Source: JAITWN01 sp964388175 (GTDB taxonomy: Bacteria > Pseudomonadota > Gammaproteobacteria > SZUA-140). From it: a stretch of 64,000 nt of DNA. The stretch lies in the NCBI GenBank assembly GCA_964388175.1, contig CAYLYS010000003.1, positions 1 to 64,000 of the forward strand, given 5' to 3'. The translations under genes were made by a program, and so were the position numbers. Positions 53,803-62,790 of this stretch are shown piece by piece (the first letter of the stretch is position 1; every line of letters starts with the position of its first letter). The notes under the pieces were generated by a model, which saw nothing but the letters and a program-made list of their open reading frames with translations, did not search any database and was not told the DNA's origin.

Positions 53803-56800
53803 ATGCCGGAAAATCCTCGCATGGGTATCGCTATAAACGAACCGACGCTCTATGTCGGAGTCGGTGCTTCGGCGGGTGGGCTGGATGCCTGCGGGGAGCT
53901 GCTGGCGGCTGTGCCGGCCGATACCGGCATGGCATTCATTCTCGTATTGCATCTGGACCCGACGCGTACGAGCCATCTCGCGCAGATTCTGCAGCAACAC
54001 GCCTCAAATCTGACGATCGTGCAGGCCGAGGGCACGACCCGGCTTGAGCGCGATCACGTCTATGTGATTGCACCGAACTCCAAGCTGCATCTCGTCGATG
54101 GCATGCTGGAGGTCGATCCGCTCGCCGAGGACGAGGCGCGCGGCCAACTCGTGGATTATCTGTTCTCGTCGCTCGCCGAAGCGCAACGCACGCGCGCGGT
54201 CGGCGTTGTCCTCTCGGGAGCGGGGCATGACGGCACCGAAGGGCTCGGACGGATCAAGGCGGCGGGCGGGTTGACCATTGCCCAGGCGCCGGTTACCGCC
54301 GGATCGACCGGCATGCCGTCGTCCGCGATCAATGCCGGCGTCGATGCGGTGCTCGCGCCGGATGCGATTCCGGCGGCTCTCATCGCGTTCGCCGAGCATG
54401 GCGTGCGGCCGTTGCCGCGGCACGCGGAGGATGGAAACGACGGGCCGGGCGGTGCACGCGATCAGATGATCGGCTTTGCGAGCATTCTGCATCAGATCGG
54501 TACGATGGCGGATATCGATTTTGACGATTACAAGCCCGGTACGCTGCAGCGCCGGGCCCTGCGTCGCATGAACCTTAAAGGTATCGAGACGTGGGATGAC
54601 TATGCGCATTACCTGGGCGATAACCCCGACGAACTCGATGCGCTCTATCGTGATGTGATGATAGGCGTGACCGAATTCTTCCGTGAGCCCGCGGTTTGGG
54701 AGCGGCTTGCGGCGGAACTGCCGGCCCTGCTGGAGAGCCGGGGTGAGCCAGGAGCGCGCGCCTGGGTGGCGGGCTGCGCCACCGGCGAAGAAGCCTACAG
54801 TCTGGCGATGATATTGTTCGAGCAGTTGCCGGAGAAAGATCGCGGAAAGATACAAATCTATGCGACGGATATCAACGAACACGCCTTGGCCATCGCGCGT
54901 CGCGGCATTTATGCAGCCGAGGCGCTGCAAGGTGTTTCTCATGAGCGGCGCGAGCAGCATTTCAAGCACCACGACGGGCAGTTCAAGGTTGGCGATTGCC
55001 TGCGCAGCTGCGTGTCCTTCGCGCCGCACAATGTGCTGAGCGATCCGCCGTTCTCCAGAATGGATATCGTGTCCTGCCGCAATCTGCTGATTTATCTGAA
55101 GCCACAGGCACATGACCGACTCCTGAAGAGCCTGCACTTCGCGCTCCGGCCAGGCGGCTTGCTCGTGCTCGGTCGCGCCGAGACGCTGGGTCGTCAAACC
55201 CGATTGTTCGATGAGATCTCCAAACCTCAGAACATCTTCCGATCGCGCGCGATCCCGCAGCACGAGCGCTTTCGCGTTGATCCGCGGACGAGGGAGCATA
55301 GCCACGGTATCAGGCAGGCGGTGCCGCTGCCGCTGGTAATCCCGGCCCACCTGCGCGAATCGGCACCGGATCGCCGTATCGATCAGTTTGTGCTGCGCCA
55401 GCACACGCCGGCCTGTGTCGTGATCAATGCCGATTTCGAGATTCGGAGTTTCTACGGTCAGACCCAGCCTTATCTCGCGCCGCCGACCGGAGAATCGCAC
55501 CAGGATCTGCTGGCCTGGATGCGGCCCGGATTCTACATACGATTGCGTTCCGCACTTAAGCAGGTGGCGGAAAGCGGTGAACCGCTGGTCGTGGAGGGGC
55601 AGATCGATCGTGACGGCGAGATCCGTCATGTGCAATGCGCGATCGAGCAGATCCCGCCGGTCGTCAACGCCGAAGGGATGCTGTTGGTGACCTTCCAGGA
55701 CATCGGCGCCTCCACGCCCAGGAAAATCGATCCGGCAGCGGCGCATGAGCCGCTCGTGCATGAGCTCGAAATGGAGCTGATCGCAACGCGACGCGAACTG
55801 CAAAGCACGATCGAGCAACTCGACGTGGCAGGCGAGGGCTATCGCGCGAGCCACGAGGAATTGATGTCGCTCAACGAAGAGCTGCAATCGAGCAACGAGG
55901 AGCTCGAGGCCTCGAAGGAGGAGCTCGAAGCGCTCAACGAGGAAATGAATACGATCAACCGGGAGCTCGAGGAGAAGAACGGCGAGTTGCGGGTGGCGAA
56001 CAATGATCTGAATACGCTGTTTCTCAGCACGGGGATTCCGACCGTGTTTCTTGACCGCGAGTTGAAGGTGAGGCGTTTCACGCCGACCGCGACGACAGTC
56101 ATGCATCTGGTGCCATCCGACATCGCCCGCTCGATCGAGCATGTCAAGGAGCGTGTGGGCGATGGGCATACCGCCGACAAAAGCCGACAGGTGCTCAGAA
56201 CGGCTGAACCGGATACCACCGAGGTTTGGAGTGAGGGTGGCGAGCGCTGTTATGTGCGCAGTATCCTGCCCTATCGTTCCGAGGAGGGGACGCTCGACGG
56301 CGTCTGCATCACTTTTTCCGATGTGACCGAACAAAAGACCGTGGCGCAGGCAAATGAAGCCGCGCTCGCCTATTCGGAGGCGATCATTGAGGTTGTTCGT
56401 ACCCCCTTGCTGATTCTCGATCGGGAGCGGCGGATTTTGTCGGTCAACAGAGCGTTGCAGCTGGCCTACGGTGTCGGCCCGGAACTGCTGGGCAGCTCGC
56501 TGACGCAGGCGCAGGATCAGCCCTGGAATGTATCGGCGATCGATGACGCGGTGGCGGCGGTGTCGTCGGGAGGCGGCGAGGTCAAGGATCTCGAGGTTGT
56601 GGTCCACGATAGAACGATCCTCGTCAATGTGCGTCTGGTGCATAGCAGGGCTGGCGAAGACCGGATTCTGCTGTCATTCGAGGATGCCACGCAGCAGCGC
56701 GAATTTCAGCGCCGCTCCGAACAGCGGGCGGCGGAGTTCAAGGGCGATGAGCGTCGCAAGGATGAATGGATCGCGGTGCTTGGGCACGAGCTGCGCAATC

Positions 56801-57840
56801 CGATCGGTGCGATCAGCAATGGAATCGAGCTGCTGAAGTCGACATCACTTGCGCCCGATCAACAGACACAGATCGTCGGTATGCTGGAGCGGCAGATCGG
56901 CTACATCGCCCGTCTGCTCGACGATCTGCTCGATATCGCGCGCGTCATCTCCGGCAAGCTCGATATCGCGCGCAAGCCCGTGGATTTGATCGAAGTGGCG
57001 CGGTGGGCGCTCGACGCCTCCATGTCGCAGTTCAGCGCCAAGACGCATGAGATCTCGTTTACCCTGCCGCCCGCCAGAACGGTCTGGGTGCGTGGAGATC
57101 AGCTCCGCTTGCACGAAATTCTCGTGAACCTGCTCGACAATGCCGCCAAATATACGCCCCGTGGCGGCTGCATTACGCTCGAGATCGTCGCGGATGCTGA
57201 ACAGGCCACGATCAGCGTGCGTGACACCGGCATTGGTATCCCGCACGATCTCAAGGAGCATATTTTCGAGATTTTCACCCAGGGACCGCGCACGCTCGAG
57301 CGCCTGGATCGCGGCCTGGGTATCGGTTTGTCACTGGTGTACAGCTTGGTGAAGCTGCACGGGGGCGAGGTCGAGGTGTTCAGCGCCGGCGCAGGCCAGG
57401 GCAGCGAGTTCAGGGTCAGGCTGCCGCGTATCCAGCATGCCGGAGAGGCGGCGCAGCCGGCTGACCATGGGCAGGAGCCGCTGCCGACACAAAGGTATTC
57501 TCGCGTCCTGATTGTCGATGACGAGGGTGACGTGGCGGATTCGCTCCAGCAGCTGCTCAAAGCGCTCGGCCATGAGGTGCAAGTGGCCGCGAACGGGTCG
57601 GCGGCATTGGACAGGGTGCAGACCTTCAAGCCCGAGATCGCCTTGCTCGATCTTGGACTGCCCGGTATGGATGGCTACAAGCTGGCGCGTCGCTTGCGTG
57701 ATGAACTGCCGGAGGTGGTGTTGATTGCGATAACGGGCTATCAGGCGGATAGCGACCGCCTCAAGGCCGCGGGGTTTGACCATCATATGATCAAGCCGAT
57801 CAGTATCGAACGCCTGTCGCGTTTGTTGCATCTGAAGTGA
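53803..57840 (+). CDS. CheB-CheR-PAS-histidine kinase-receiver fusion protein
   Basis: 1345-residue cytosolic signalling protein. CheB methylesterase (about 12-195) keeps its triad: S23 in GASAGGLDA, H50 in LHLDPTRTSHL and Asp in GAGHDGTEGL. CheR follows (about 220-485) with TEFFREPAVWERL, CATGEEAYSLAMILF, YATDINEHALAIAR and SCRNLLIYL. Then a Glu-rich coiled coil (about 655-740), two PAS-like domains, HisKA with GHELRNPIGAIS near residue 994, HATPase_c (NLLDNAAKYT, DTGIGIP) and a C-terminal receiver with Asp in LLDLGLPGMDG near 1281. No chemotaxis genes or receptors are near; such fusions often act outside chemotaxis. Confidence 0.93.
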   Translation: MPENPRMGIAINEPTLYVGVGASAGGLDACGELLAAVPADTGMAFILVLHLDPTRTSHLAQILQQHASNLTIVQAEGTTRLERDHVYVIAPNSKLHLVDGMLEVDPLAEDEARGQLVDYLFSSLAEAQRTRAVGVVLSGAGHDGTEGLGRIKAAGGLTIAQAPVTAGSTGMPSSAINAGVDAVLAPDAIPAALIAFAEHGVRPLPRHAEDGNDGPGGARDQMIGFASILHQIGTMADIDFDDYKPGTLQRRALRRMNLKGIETWDDYAHYLGDNPDELDALYRDVMIGVTEFFREPAVWERLAAELPALLESRGEPGARAWVAGCATGEEAYSLAMILFEQLPEKDRGKIQIYATDINEHALAIARRGIYAAEALQGVSHERREQHFKHHDGQFKVGDCLRSCVSFAPHNVLSDPPFSRMDIVSCRNLLIYLKPQAHDRLLKSLHFALRPGGLLVLGRAETLGRQTRLFDEISKPQNIFRSRAIPQHERFRVDPRTREHSHGIRQAVPLPLVIPAHLRESAPDRRIDQFVLRQHTPACVVINADFEIRSFYGQTQPYLAPPTGESHQDLLAWMRPGFYIRLRSALKQVAESGEPLVVEGQIDRDGEIRHVQCAIEQIPPVVNAEGMLLVTFQDIGASTPRKIDPAAAHEPLVHELEMELIATRRELQSTIEQLDVAGEGYRASHEELMSLNEELQSSNEELEASKEELEALNEEMNTINRELEEKNGELRVANNDLNTLFLSTGIPTVFLDRELKVRRFTPTATTVMHLVPSDIARSIEHVKERVGDGHTADKSRQVLRTAEPDTTEVWSEGGERCYVRSILPYRSEEGTLDGVCITFSDVTEQKTVAQANEAALAYSEAIIEVVRTPLLILDRERRILSVNRALQLAYGVGPELLGSSLTQAQDQPWNVSAIDDAVAAVSSGGGEVKDLEVVVHDRTILVNVRLVHSRAGEDRILLSFEDATQQREFQRRSEQRAAEFKGDERRKDEWIAVLGHELRNPIGAISNGIELLKSTSLAPDQQTQIVGMLERQIGYIARLLDDLLDIARVISGKLDIARKPVDLIEVARWALDASMSQFSAKTHEISFTLPPARTVWVRGDQLRLHEILVNLLDNAAKYTPRGGCITLEIVADAEQATISVRDTGIGIPHDLKEHIFEIFTQGPRTLERLDRGLGIGLSLVYSLVKLHGGEVEVFSAGAGQGSEFRVRLPRIQHAGEAAQPADHGQEPLPTQRYSRVLIVDDEGDVADSLQQLLKALGHEVQVAANGSAALDRVQTFKPEIALLDLGLPGMDGYKLARRLRDELPEVVLIAITGYQADSDRLKAAGFDHHMIKPISIERLSRLLHLK

Positions 57841-57868
57841 AGCGGGGCGGTAGGTATACCAGGGTTCC

Positions 57869-58159
57869 TTGGCGCCGCGGCCGGGAACAGGCCAAGGGTC
57901 TGCCTGCAGAGCAAGCCGTTACTTCGAAGTTGCCAGAACGATTGCTATTTATGCAGGTTTCCTGTTGTTCTTAACGACAATCGCAATTTCCGTTGCAATA
58001 TATGGGAAAATCCTTGCCATTAGGGGCGATAAACCGACCTACGGGAGGTTTGCAAAAATCCTGCTCTATACTGTGATGCTATACATCTCGCTTCCGTATA
58101 TGCAGTTAGAGCTAAATGCATTCTATGGCCCTGCCGTATCCAAGGCGCCATCATTGTAG
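57869..58159 (+). CDS. two-helix membrane protein, possible orphan immunity remnant
   Basis: Open frame whose convincing part begins near 57920: TIAIYAGFLLFLTTIAISVAI, a basic loop with GDKPTYGRFAK, and ILLYTVMLYISLPYMQLEL. No ATG is available; TTG 57869 is the first start in frame and has no ribosome site, so the 5' end may be lost. Small two-helix proteins recur after each Rhs tip downstream, which suggests a displaced immunity gene. No family is recognised. Confidence 0.35.
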   Translation: MAPRPGTGQGSACRASRYFEVARTIAIYAGFLLFLTTIAISVAIYGKILAIRGDKPTYGRFAKILLYTVMLYISLPYMQLELNAFYGPAVSKAPSL

Positions 58160-58252
58160 GCCGAAGAATTGGGACGGTCATGCTCCGCTGATTGCTCGAC
58201 ACCAGCGCAAAGGAAGGACTTCCAAGCCACTAGAGGCGATACCGTATTTTGT

Positions 58253-59158
58253 GCCAACGCACCAGGAATTGGTGGCGGGGTGGCTGCAGGATACGGACCG
58301 CAAGACCAAGCCGTTTCTGTTCCATCACGACGCGGTGAACAGCGTCAGCGAGGTGACGGGGCACAATGGCGGGACAACGCAAAGTGTCCTCTACCGATCA
58401 TTCGGGCAGACGCAATCGACGACGGCAGCAGCCCGAACCGACTGAAGTACACCGGGCGAGAGGATGATGGGACGGGGCTCTATTACTATCGAACCCGGTA
58501 CTGCTGGGTTTTAGGGCGGGGATCAATTTCTATGCCTATGCAGGGAATAATCCGATCAATGCCAATAATCCCAATGGATTGGATAACTCAATAGTGTTTC
58601 ATTCGGCGGAACTGCAGCAATCCTGCTTCTCGGAATAGGTGGAAATGTGAGCGTTGGCATTTCTGTTCCTGATGACTTGACTAATTGGCGTGGCTGCCGG
58701 GTATTCGGCGGTGCGCAAGCAAACCTAATGGCGGGCGGGGGTGGCTACTTGGGGTATGGTGTCAGCGCGGGAAAGGTCGAATCGGTTGGGCCATTGGATC
58801 CCAGTTTTAATTTGGATAATGGCTGGTATGCTGAGGCTGACGCAGGTATCGGGAGTGCGGCTATTGGTGCAAGCCTCCAAGGCCACGGAAAGCCTTTTAG
58901 TAGTTTGCCTTCTGGTGGAAGTGTCACTCCGCTTCCAAAGGTTGGCCAAGGCGCCGGCGTTTGGGTATCGCCGATAGGAACCTATGGTTCTGCGACTGCA
59001 GCATCATATACACATCGGTGATGTCGTAGATGGCGTGACAGCGCTGTTCGGTGCTGTTGCCAGCTCTCCCGCGCAGAGTGCCGCAGCAAGCGGCGGGTTC
59101 CTTTATTTACCCGAACAAAGTAAACAACAACATGATGATTTCGGTATATTCAAAGTGA
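58253..59158 (+). pseudogene. degenerate Rhs tip 1 (core fragment, variable domain, conserved tail)
   Basis: Rhs core pieces are readable across frames: ELVAGWLQDTDRKTKPFLFH, SVSEVTGHNGGTTQ, RLKYTGREDDGTGLYYYRTRY, AGINFYAYAGNNPINANNP. The YDPxxGRFxSEDP part between the last two is deleted. Single-base frame changes occur near 58425, 58590, 59014 and 59101. The variable domain (about 58593-59020) is Gly-rich (SFGGTAAILLLGIGGNVSVG, then VFGGAQANLMAGGGGYLGYG). The end reads SGGFL, then in the next frame IYPNKVNNNMMISVYSK and stop at 59156-59158. The stop overlaps the next gene's GTG. Upstream Rhs repeats are missing. Confidence 0.7.
58266..58291 (+). repeat. 26-bp exact direct repeat, copy 1 (copy 2 at 59649-59674)
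   Basis: Both copies code ELVAGWLQ of the Rhs core. The repeat goes on after a gap: 58428-58505 matches 59675-59752 (PNRLKYTGREDDGTGLYYYR). Copy 2 has lost the roughly 135 bases between these parts, joined at a short GCAG homology. Confidence 0.85.
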
Positions 59159-59412
59159 CCAAGTATAGGAGCTTTGCTTCCTATTATGAGCTAGCGATTC
59201 TCCACGCATCCAAGTGGATTCTCACGGCTGTTTTATTTGTTTCTGCATTTATCTTAATCTTAGCGTGTATTGATTTGATGGCGCCAATTTTCGCTGGCGC
59301 CTACGATTGGCGCACGGTCATGTGGGGAATCTTCATGATGATACTTTCTTACACAATTCGTCGCATGATTGTTCGCCGATTGACATCAATCCGAAAAGAA
59401 ACGAACTTCTGA
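59155..59412 (+). CDS. putative immunity membrane protein of Rhs tip 1
   Basis: 85 residues from a GTG that overlaps the tip 1 stop (GTGA): MTKYRSFASYYELAILHASK, then two helices (WILTAVLFVSAFILILACIDL and a second near residue 55, WRTVMWGIFMMILSYTI) and a basic tail. The 4-base overlap and place after a toxin-like tip suggest an immunity partner; the fold is not recognised. The frame is open upstream only because of the broken tip. Confidence 0.55.
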   Translation: MTKYRSFASYYELAILHASKWILTAVLFVSAFILILACIDLMAPIFAGAYDWRTVMWGIFMMILSYTIRRMIVRRLTSIRKETNF

Positions 59413-60432
59413 CGAAGAGAACCTACCAGGGCTCGACCACCCGCTACGTCTACAACGCGGCGAATAGCGTTGGCACAACCACCTACACCTACGATGTGCT
59501 CTACTGCCTGACCGCCGTCAACCGTCCTGACACCGCCAACAACGAAGCCTATACTTTGGGTGCGCTGCCCCCGAACTTCGAACGCCCGCTACTTTACTAC
59601 ACTGCAAACACCAACCTGGAGCGCTACTTCCGGGGATCGAGCATCGACGAATTGGTGGCGGGGTGGCTGCAGGAGCAGCCCGAACCGATTGAAGTATACC
59701 GGGAGGGAGGACGACGGAACTGGGCTCTATTACTATCGCGCACGATACTATGATCCAGCGATAGGACGGTTCGTTTCGGAAGATCCAATCCGATTCAAAG
59801 CTGGCATAAATTTCTATGCCTATGTGACAAACAACCCGATTAACTATAATGATCCGACCGGAGAAATCGAGAACTGGCCAGGCGCGGTACGGCAAACTAT
59901 AGGGATAATCGGGAATGCAGTTGGTGCTGTAGGTGGGCTTGTAACGAGTGGTGTAGGCGTGGTTCTCGTGGCCGCTCCCGAGCCCACCATGTTGAGCACG
60001 GCAACCGGAGTGCTTCTAATTCCTGCAGGGGGCTTCATGTATGGCTCCTCTGTGGATGGGATGAAGGAGAATTTCAATGCCCTGTTTGATAACATCTATG
60101 GAACTAGCACGCCATACGCGCCCGAGTTTAAAAATACCGTTACAAGTGGATTAGGTTTCAGCCCAGGCAATCCTACTGTAAGCGGTATATATGACGCCGC
60201 CTCGTTCGCGGCCGGGATCCCGAGCGGGAGGATTGTAACTCAGCTGGGAAACTTACCATCAGCGCTTAGTACGGTTTCAGATATTGATGTCACTATAAGA
60301 GGGGTGGAATCTCTGATCGATTCATCGTCAACGATTTACGATTCGTTGTCACCCGGCTCGGCAAGTGGAGGTTATTTGCTGTACCCAAATAAACCAAACA
60401 TGAATATGCTTCAAAGTGTGTATCAGAAATAG
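59413..60432 (+). pseudogene. degenerate Rhs tip 2 (core, hydrophobic C-terminal domain, conserved tail)
   Basis: Begins with YD-repeat pieces KRTYQGSTTRYVYNAANS and ANSVGTTTYTYDVLYCLTAV, then ELVAGWLQ; a deletion and frame change near 59690 lead to the intact part RARYYDPAIGRFVSEDPIRF, AGINFYAYVTNNPINYNDP with the canonical Rhs core end. The variable domain (about 59870-60350) is Gly/Ala/Val-rich with a hydrophobic stretch of pore-former look (GAVGGLVTSGVGVVLVAAP). The end is SASGGYLLYPNKPNMNMLQS-VYQK and TAG. From about 59690 onward the frame is intact, so a shortened tip could still be made. Confidence 0.75.
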
Positions 60433-60443
60433 CGGACGAGAGT

Positions 60444-60632
60444 ATGTTATACGGACTGTTAACATTGTTAATAGGTATTCTGATGTTGCTTTTTTCTCTG
60501 AATATTCTAACGCTGAAGAGTGCTCAGGCGGGAGATTTATGTGTGCTAAAGGAAAGATATGGCGCTTTTTTTAAGGTGCTTGGCGCGCTGATGATTGCCC
60601 ACGCTCTGTTTACTCTTATAGGGGTTTACTAA
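60444..60632 (+). CDS. putative immunity membrane protein of Rhs tip 2
   Basis: 62 residues with two helices, MLYGLLTLLIGILMLLFSLN and ALMIAHALFTLIGVY, joined by a loop with LCVLKERYG. Starts 11 bases after the tip 2 stop, with GGACGAGAG before the ATG. AT-rich compared with core genes. No family recognised; immunity role inferred from position. Confidence 0.5.
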   Translation: MLYGLLTLLIGILMLLFSLNILTLKSAQAGDLCVLKERYGAFFKVLGALMIAHALFTLIGVY

Positions 60633-60685
60633 TTCTTAAAATTCTTGAGATTGCGATAAGCACAGGCGTTTTTGGCGTCCTCGGT

Positions 60686-60922
60686 GTGTATTTTTATCAG
60701 GTAAATAAAAAGAAGAAATTAAATAGAGGAAATAGGTGTGCTCGTTGCGGAGAGCATTTGGAGATGGGGAAATCTGTAAGGATGTCGGCATCGTATCGAG
60801 CATTTCTATTCTGCAGCGCTTGCGCGGAGCGAGAAAAACAAGCTGATGGAATTTTCTTTCTTGTATCAGCCTCGGCGGTTGCTGCATTGGTTGTGGTTTA
60901 TTTGTGGAGCTTGCAAGAATAG
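60686..60922 (+). CDS. small zinc-ribbon membrane protein
   Basis: 78 residues from GTG 60686: an N-terminal Lys run, a CARCGEHLEMG ... FCSACAE four-cysteine zinc ribbon, and one C-terminal helix (IFFLVSASAVAALVVVYLW). The frame is open back to about 60632 and would add a first helix (GVFGVLGVYFYQV), but no usual start codon lies there. Second small gene after tip 2; may be a second immunity or an unrelated remnant. Confidence 0.4.
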   Translation: MYFYQVNKKKKLNRGNRCARCGEHLEMGKSVRMSASYRAFLFCSACAEREKQADGIFFLVSASAVAALVVVYLWSLQE

Positions 60923-60950
60923 TGAGCCTGCCTGTGGCTCGGTTCCTATG

Positions 60951-61022
60951 CTGTAGCAGCATAGCTTGAGCCCCTGTGTACTGCTGACCTGTGTACTGCC
61001 GATAGGCAATCTTCTATCGATT
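60951..61022 (+). repeat. inter-module spacer repeat, copy 1
   Basis: CTGTAGCAGCATAGCTTGA (60951-60969) and CTGCCGATAGGCAATCTTCT (from 60997) recur in the same order with few changes at 63115-63174, in both cases between an immunity-like gene and the next tip fragment. Confidence 0.7.
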
Positions 61023-61047
61023 CCGTTCGAGCTTCCAAAATTTCAGC

Positions 61048-61119
61048 GCGAGTGGAGGATTCCTTGTTTACCCTAACAAGTCAAATATAAACATGATGCA
61101 GTCAGTGTATAGGAAATGA
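61048..61119 (+). pseudogene. orphan Rhs-tip tail 3
   Basis: Only the conserved tail remains: ASGGFLVYPNKSNINMMQSV-YRK and TGA. Nothing toxin-like stands upstream in this frame; the spacer repeat is directly before it. The last codon and stop overlap the start of the next gene (ATGA at 61116-61119), the same coupling as at tip 1. Confidence 0.75.
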
Positions 61120-61454
61120 ATACCTTTATCTCGATCGTTAGGCGCGTTGCTTTGTGTGTTGTGTTTTCTTTGTTTTGTGGGTATGCATTTCTATCAGTAG
61201 AATCTCTAGTTTGTGGTTCATCCGGCGGAGGTTCTTCTGCGGGTGGTGGGGCCGCAGTGGGTATGCTCGCCATCGCTGTGGCTATCGGAATGTTCGTGGT
61301 TACGTTTCTACCTTTGGCTATTGTTGATGTTGGGAGAGGGGCTGGCGTCTGGCGCCTTTCGTTGACTTTCAAGAGAGAGTTTATTTTTGTGTTGGGAGTT
61401 TTTTTGGCAATTCAGATTGTTTTAGGCGGCGTGTTGTTTTTTAAAGGATGTTAA
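61116..61454 (+). CDS. putative immunity membrane protein following tail 3
   Basis: 112 residues with three helices: VALCVVFSLFCGYAFLSV, a Gly/Ser-rich loop, MLAIAVAIGMFVVTFLPLAI, and FIFVLGVFLAIQIVLGGVLF. The start is fixed by the ATGA overlap with the orphan tail. No family recognised. It appears intact although its toxin is gone, as expected of a kept orphan immunity gene. Confidence 0.55.
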   Translation: MNTFISIVRRVALCVVFSLFCGYAFLSVESLVCGSSGGGSSAGGGAAVGMLAIAVAIGMFVVTFLPLAIVDVGRGAGVWRLSLTFKREFIFVLGVFLAIQIVLGGVLFFKGC

Positions 61455-61855
61455 GGGCCGGTAAGTAGTTTTGTGTTTGTGATACAGCGCAGCTATTACT
61501 GAAGGATGCGGTTCGTATGAGACGGTAATCGCCCTAGTAATTTTAGATAATTTAAATAGATTGTCTGAGATTAAGATGTTCAAAAGAATATACATGGTGG
61601 TAAATCGCTGATTCTTGCGTAACCATCGCGCCGCTGCGCGCCGATAGGGAAATCAATCGCTATTTCCTGATGCAGCATGCCGTGCTTCAACAGAGGAGGA
61701 GAGGGTATGGTTGCCGACCCCTGCAAATCGCCAGAGATACCGTATCCAGCGCCAGTGCCCAGATTACTATGCTCCAAATCTCGCCGCGAACACGCAAGGA
61801 AAATTCGGTCCGCATCCGTTACGATCCGCAGAATGTTGTCCTGCAATAAATCCAA
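61455..61855. other. 401-bp gap in the Rhs array
   Basis: AT-rich sequence without a supported gene. GGAAAT/ATTTCC arms are at about 61648-61667. The stretch CGCCGATAGGGAAATCAATC may be a worn copy of the spacer repeat. Confidence 0.35.
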
Positions 61856-62045
61856 TGAAGTATAACCTTGTAGTCATGATGGCTGGGGTGGCGTTCCTAG
61901 TCTTGGGTGCGCACTCTATTTTTTTCGATATGCCTGGTCTAGGTATGGTGGTGTGATCGATTTTGGCGACGATCATATAGTAGGGGGGGTAATCAGGGTC
62001 GTTATTGGGTTGATACTAATTTACTTCGCAAGGACCGCTAAGTGA
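61856..62045 (+). pseudogene. frameshifted small membrane protein (immunity-like)
   Basis: ATG 61856 reads MKYNLVVMMAGVAFLVLGAH then SIFFDMPGLGMV; a frame change near 61950 continues with GVIDFGDDHIVGGVIRVVIG and LILIYFARTAK to TGA at 62043-62045. Joined, it is a protein of about 63 residues with two helices, the same build as the other small genes of the array. As it stands the first frame stops at 61956. Confidence 0.45.
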
Positions 62046-62142
62046 CAATCAACAGAGAATCCGGATATCTGTAGCATGCAGATTTCACGCCCGCTTCGCA
62101 CTAAGTACAAACTACTATTGCCTGCTGCGGAATGCCGCATAG

Positions 62143-62429
62143 ACCGCGAACACCGCAACAGAAATCGACGGCGATGTGATCCCGCGGGGCGGTGGCTCTG
62201 TGGTTAAGACCTTCACCACGAACTCGGCGGGCTTCCTGAACGTGGATCTGTGGGATTTGTTTACTCCCGACGGCTTCGATGTGCTGGAGCTTCGGATCAT
62301 GAATCCGGCCAATCAGACAGTGCTGCTCCTGAACGGAGCGTGGGGGGGGGTGATTCCGGATCTTTCAACGCGGAGGCGAACAGCCTCTACACTGTGCAGG
62401 TGAATTGTGGCTATGCATGGTGTGTTTGA
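62143..62429 (+). pseudogene. Rhs-type beta-domain fragment broken at a G9 tract
   Basis: Reads TATEIDGDVIPRGGGS, VVKTFTTNSAGFLNVDLWD, FDVLELRIMNPANQTVLLLN, GAWGG, then nine G (62342-62350) shift the frame; in the next frame it goes on GDSGSFNAEANSLYTVQVN-CGYAW and stops at 62427-62429. Seven or ten G would restore one frame. The LYTV ending resembles EDSVYTVIVTG in the fragment at 63.3 kb, so both are probably from one extracellular beta-domain upstream of Rhs repeats. Confidence 0.5.
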
Positions 62430-62775
62430 TGACACGTTCCGCGACATACCATCGAATATTGTAAAGATGCAGGAGGTCGGCATCTTCGCCAGAGACTTTG
62501 ACGACGCCGTAGGGAATGCGCAAGAGTTTTCCAATGTTACGAACCAGAATGCAATTCCATATTGGCCTCTTGGGCCAAACAGCAACTCATACGCTTCGAC
62601 GTTTGTCGAGAGCTTTACTGGTTCTCGTCCCAACCCCATTGTGAGCGCGCCAGGGTCAGATATGGGCCGGCCTTCGTCAGCACTGCCCTACTCGCCAGCG
62701 CCGGCTTCCGGCGGCTTCCTCATATATCCAAACAAGCCGAATACCAATTTTTTGCAATGGGTCTACGCGAAATAA
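62407..62775 (+). CDS. truncated Rhs-tip toxin-like fragment 4 with conserved tail
   Basis: 122 residues from GTG 62407: a domain with DDTFRDIPSNIVKMQEVGIF, AIPYWPLGPNSNSYASTFVE and SRPNPIVSAPGSDMG, ending PASGGFLIYPNKPNTNFLQW-VYAK. The GPNSNSY stretch recalls the C-terminal half of some papain-like peptidoglycan or amide hydrolases, but I cannot assign it. The N-terminal half and any Rhs core are missing; the sequence just before is the beta-domain fragment. A lipoprotein gene follows after 15 bases. Confidence 0.55.
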   Translation: MAMHGVFDDTFRDIPSNIVKMQEVGIFARDFDDAVGNAQEFSNVTNQNAIPYWPLGPNSNSYASTFVESFTGSRPNPIVSAPGSDMGRPSSALPYSPAPASGGFLIYPNKPNTNFLQWVYAK

Positions 62776-62790
62776 GGGGCAGCGTAAGCT

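Noticed and set aside
54004..56643. 879-codon open frame antisense to the CheB-CheR-kinase gene
   Set aside because: Same shadow effect; all CheB, CheR and PAS motifs are on the plus strand.
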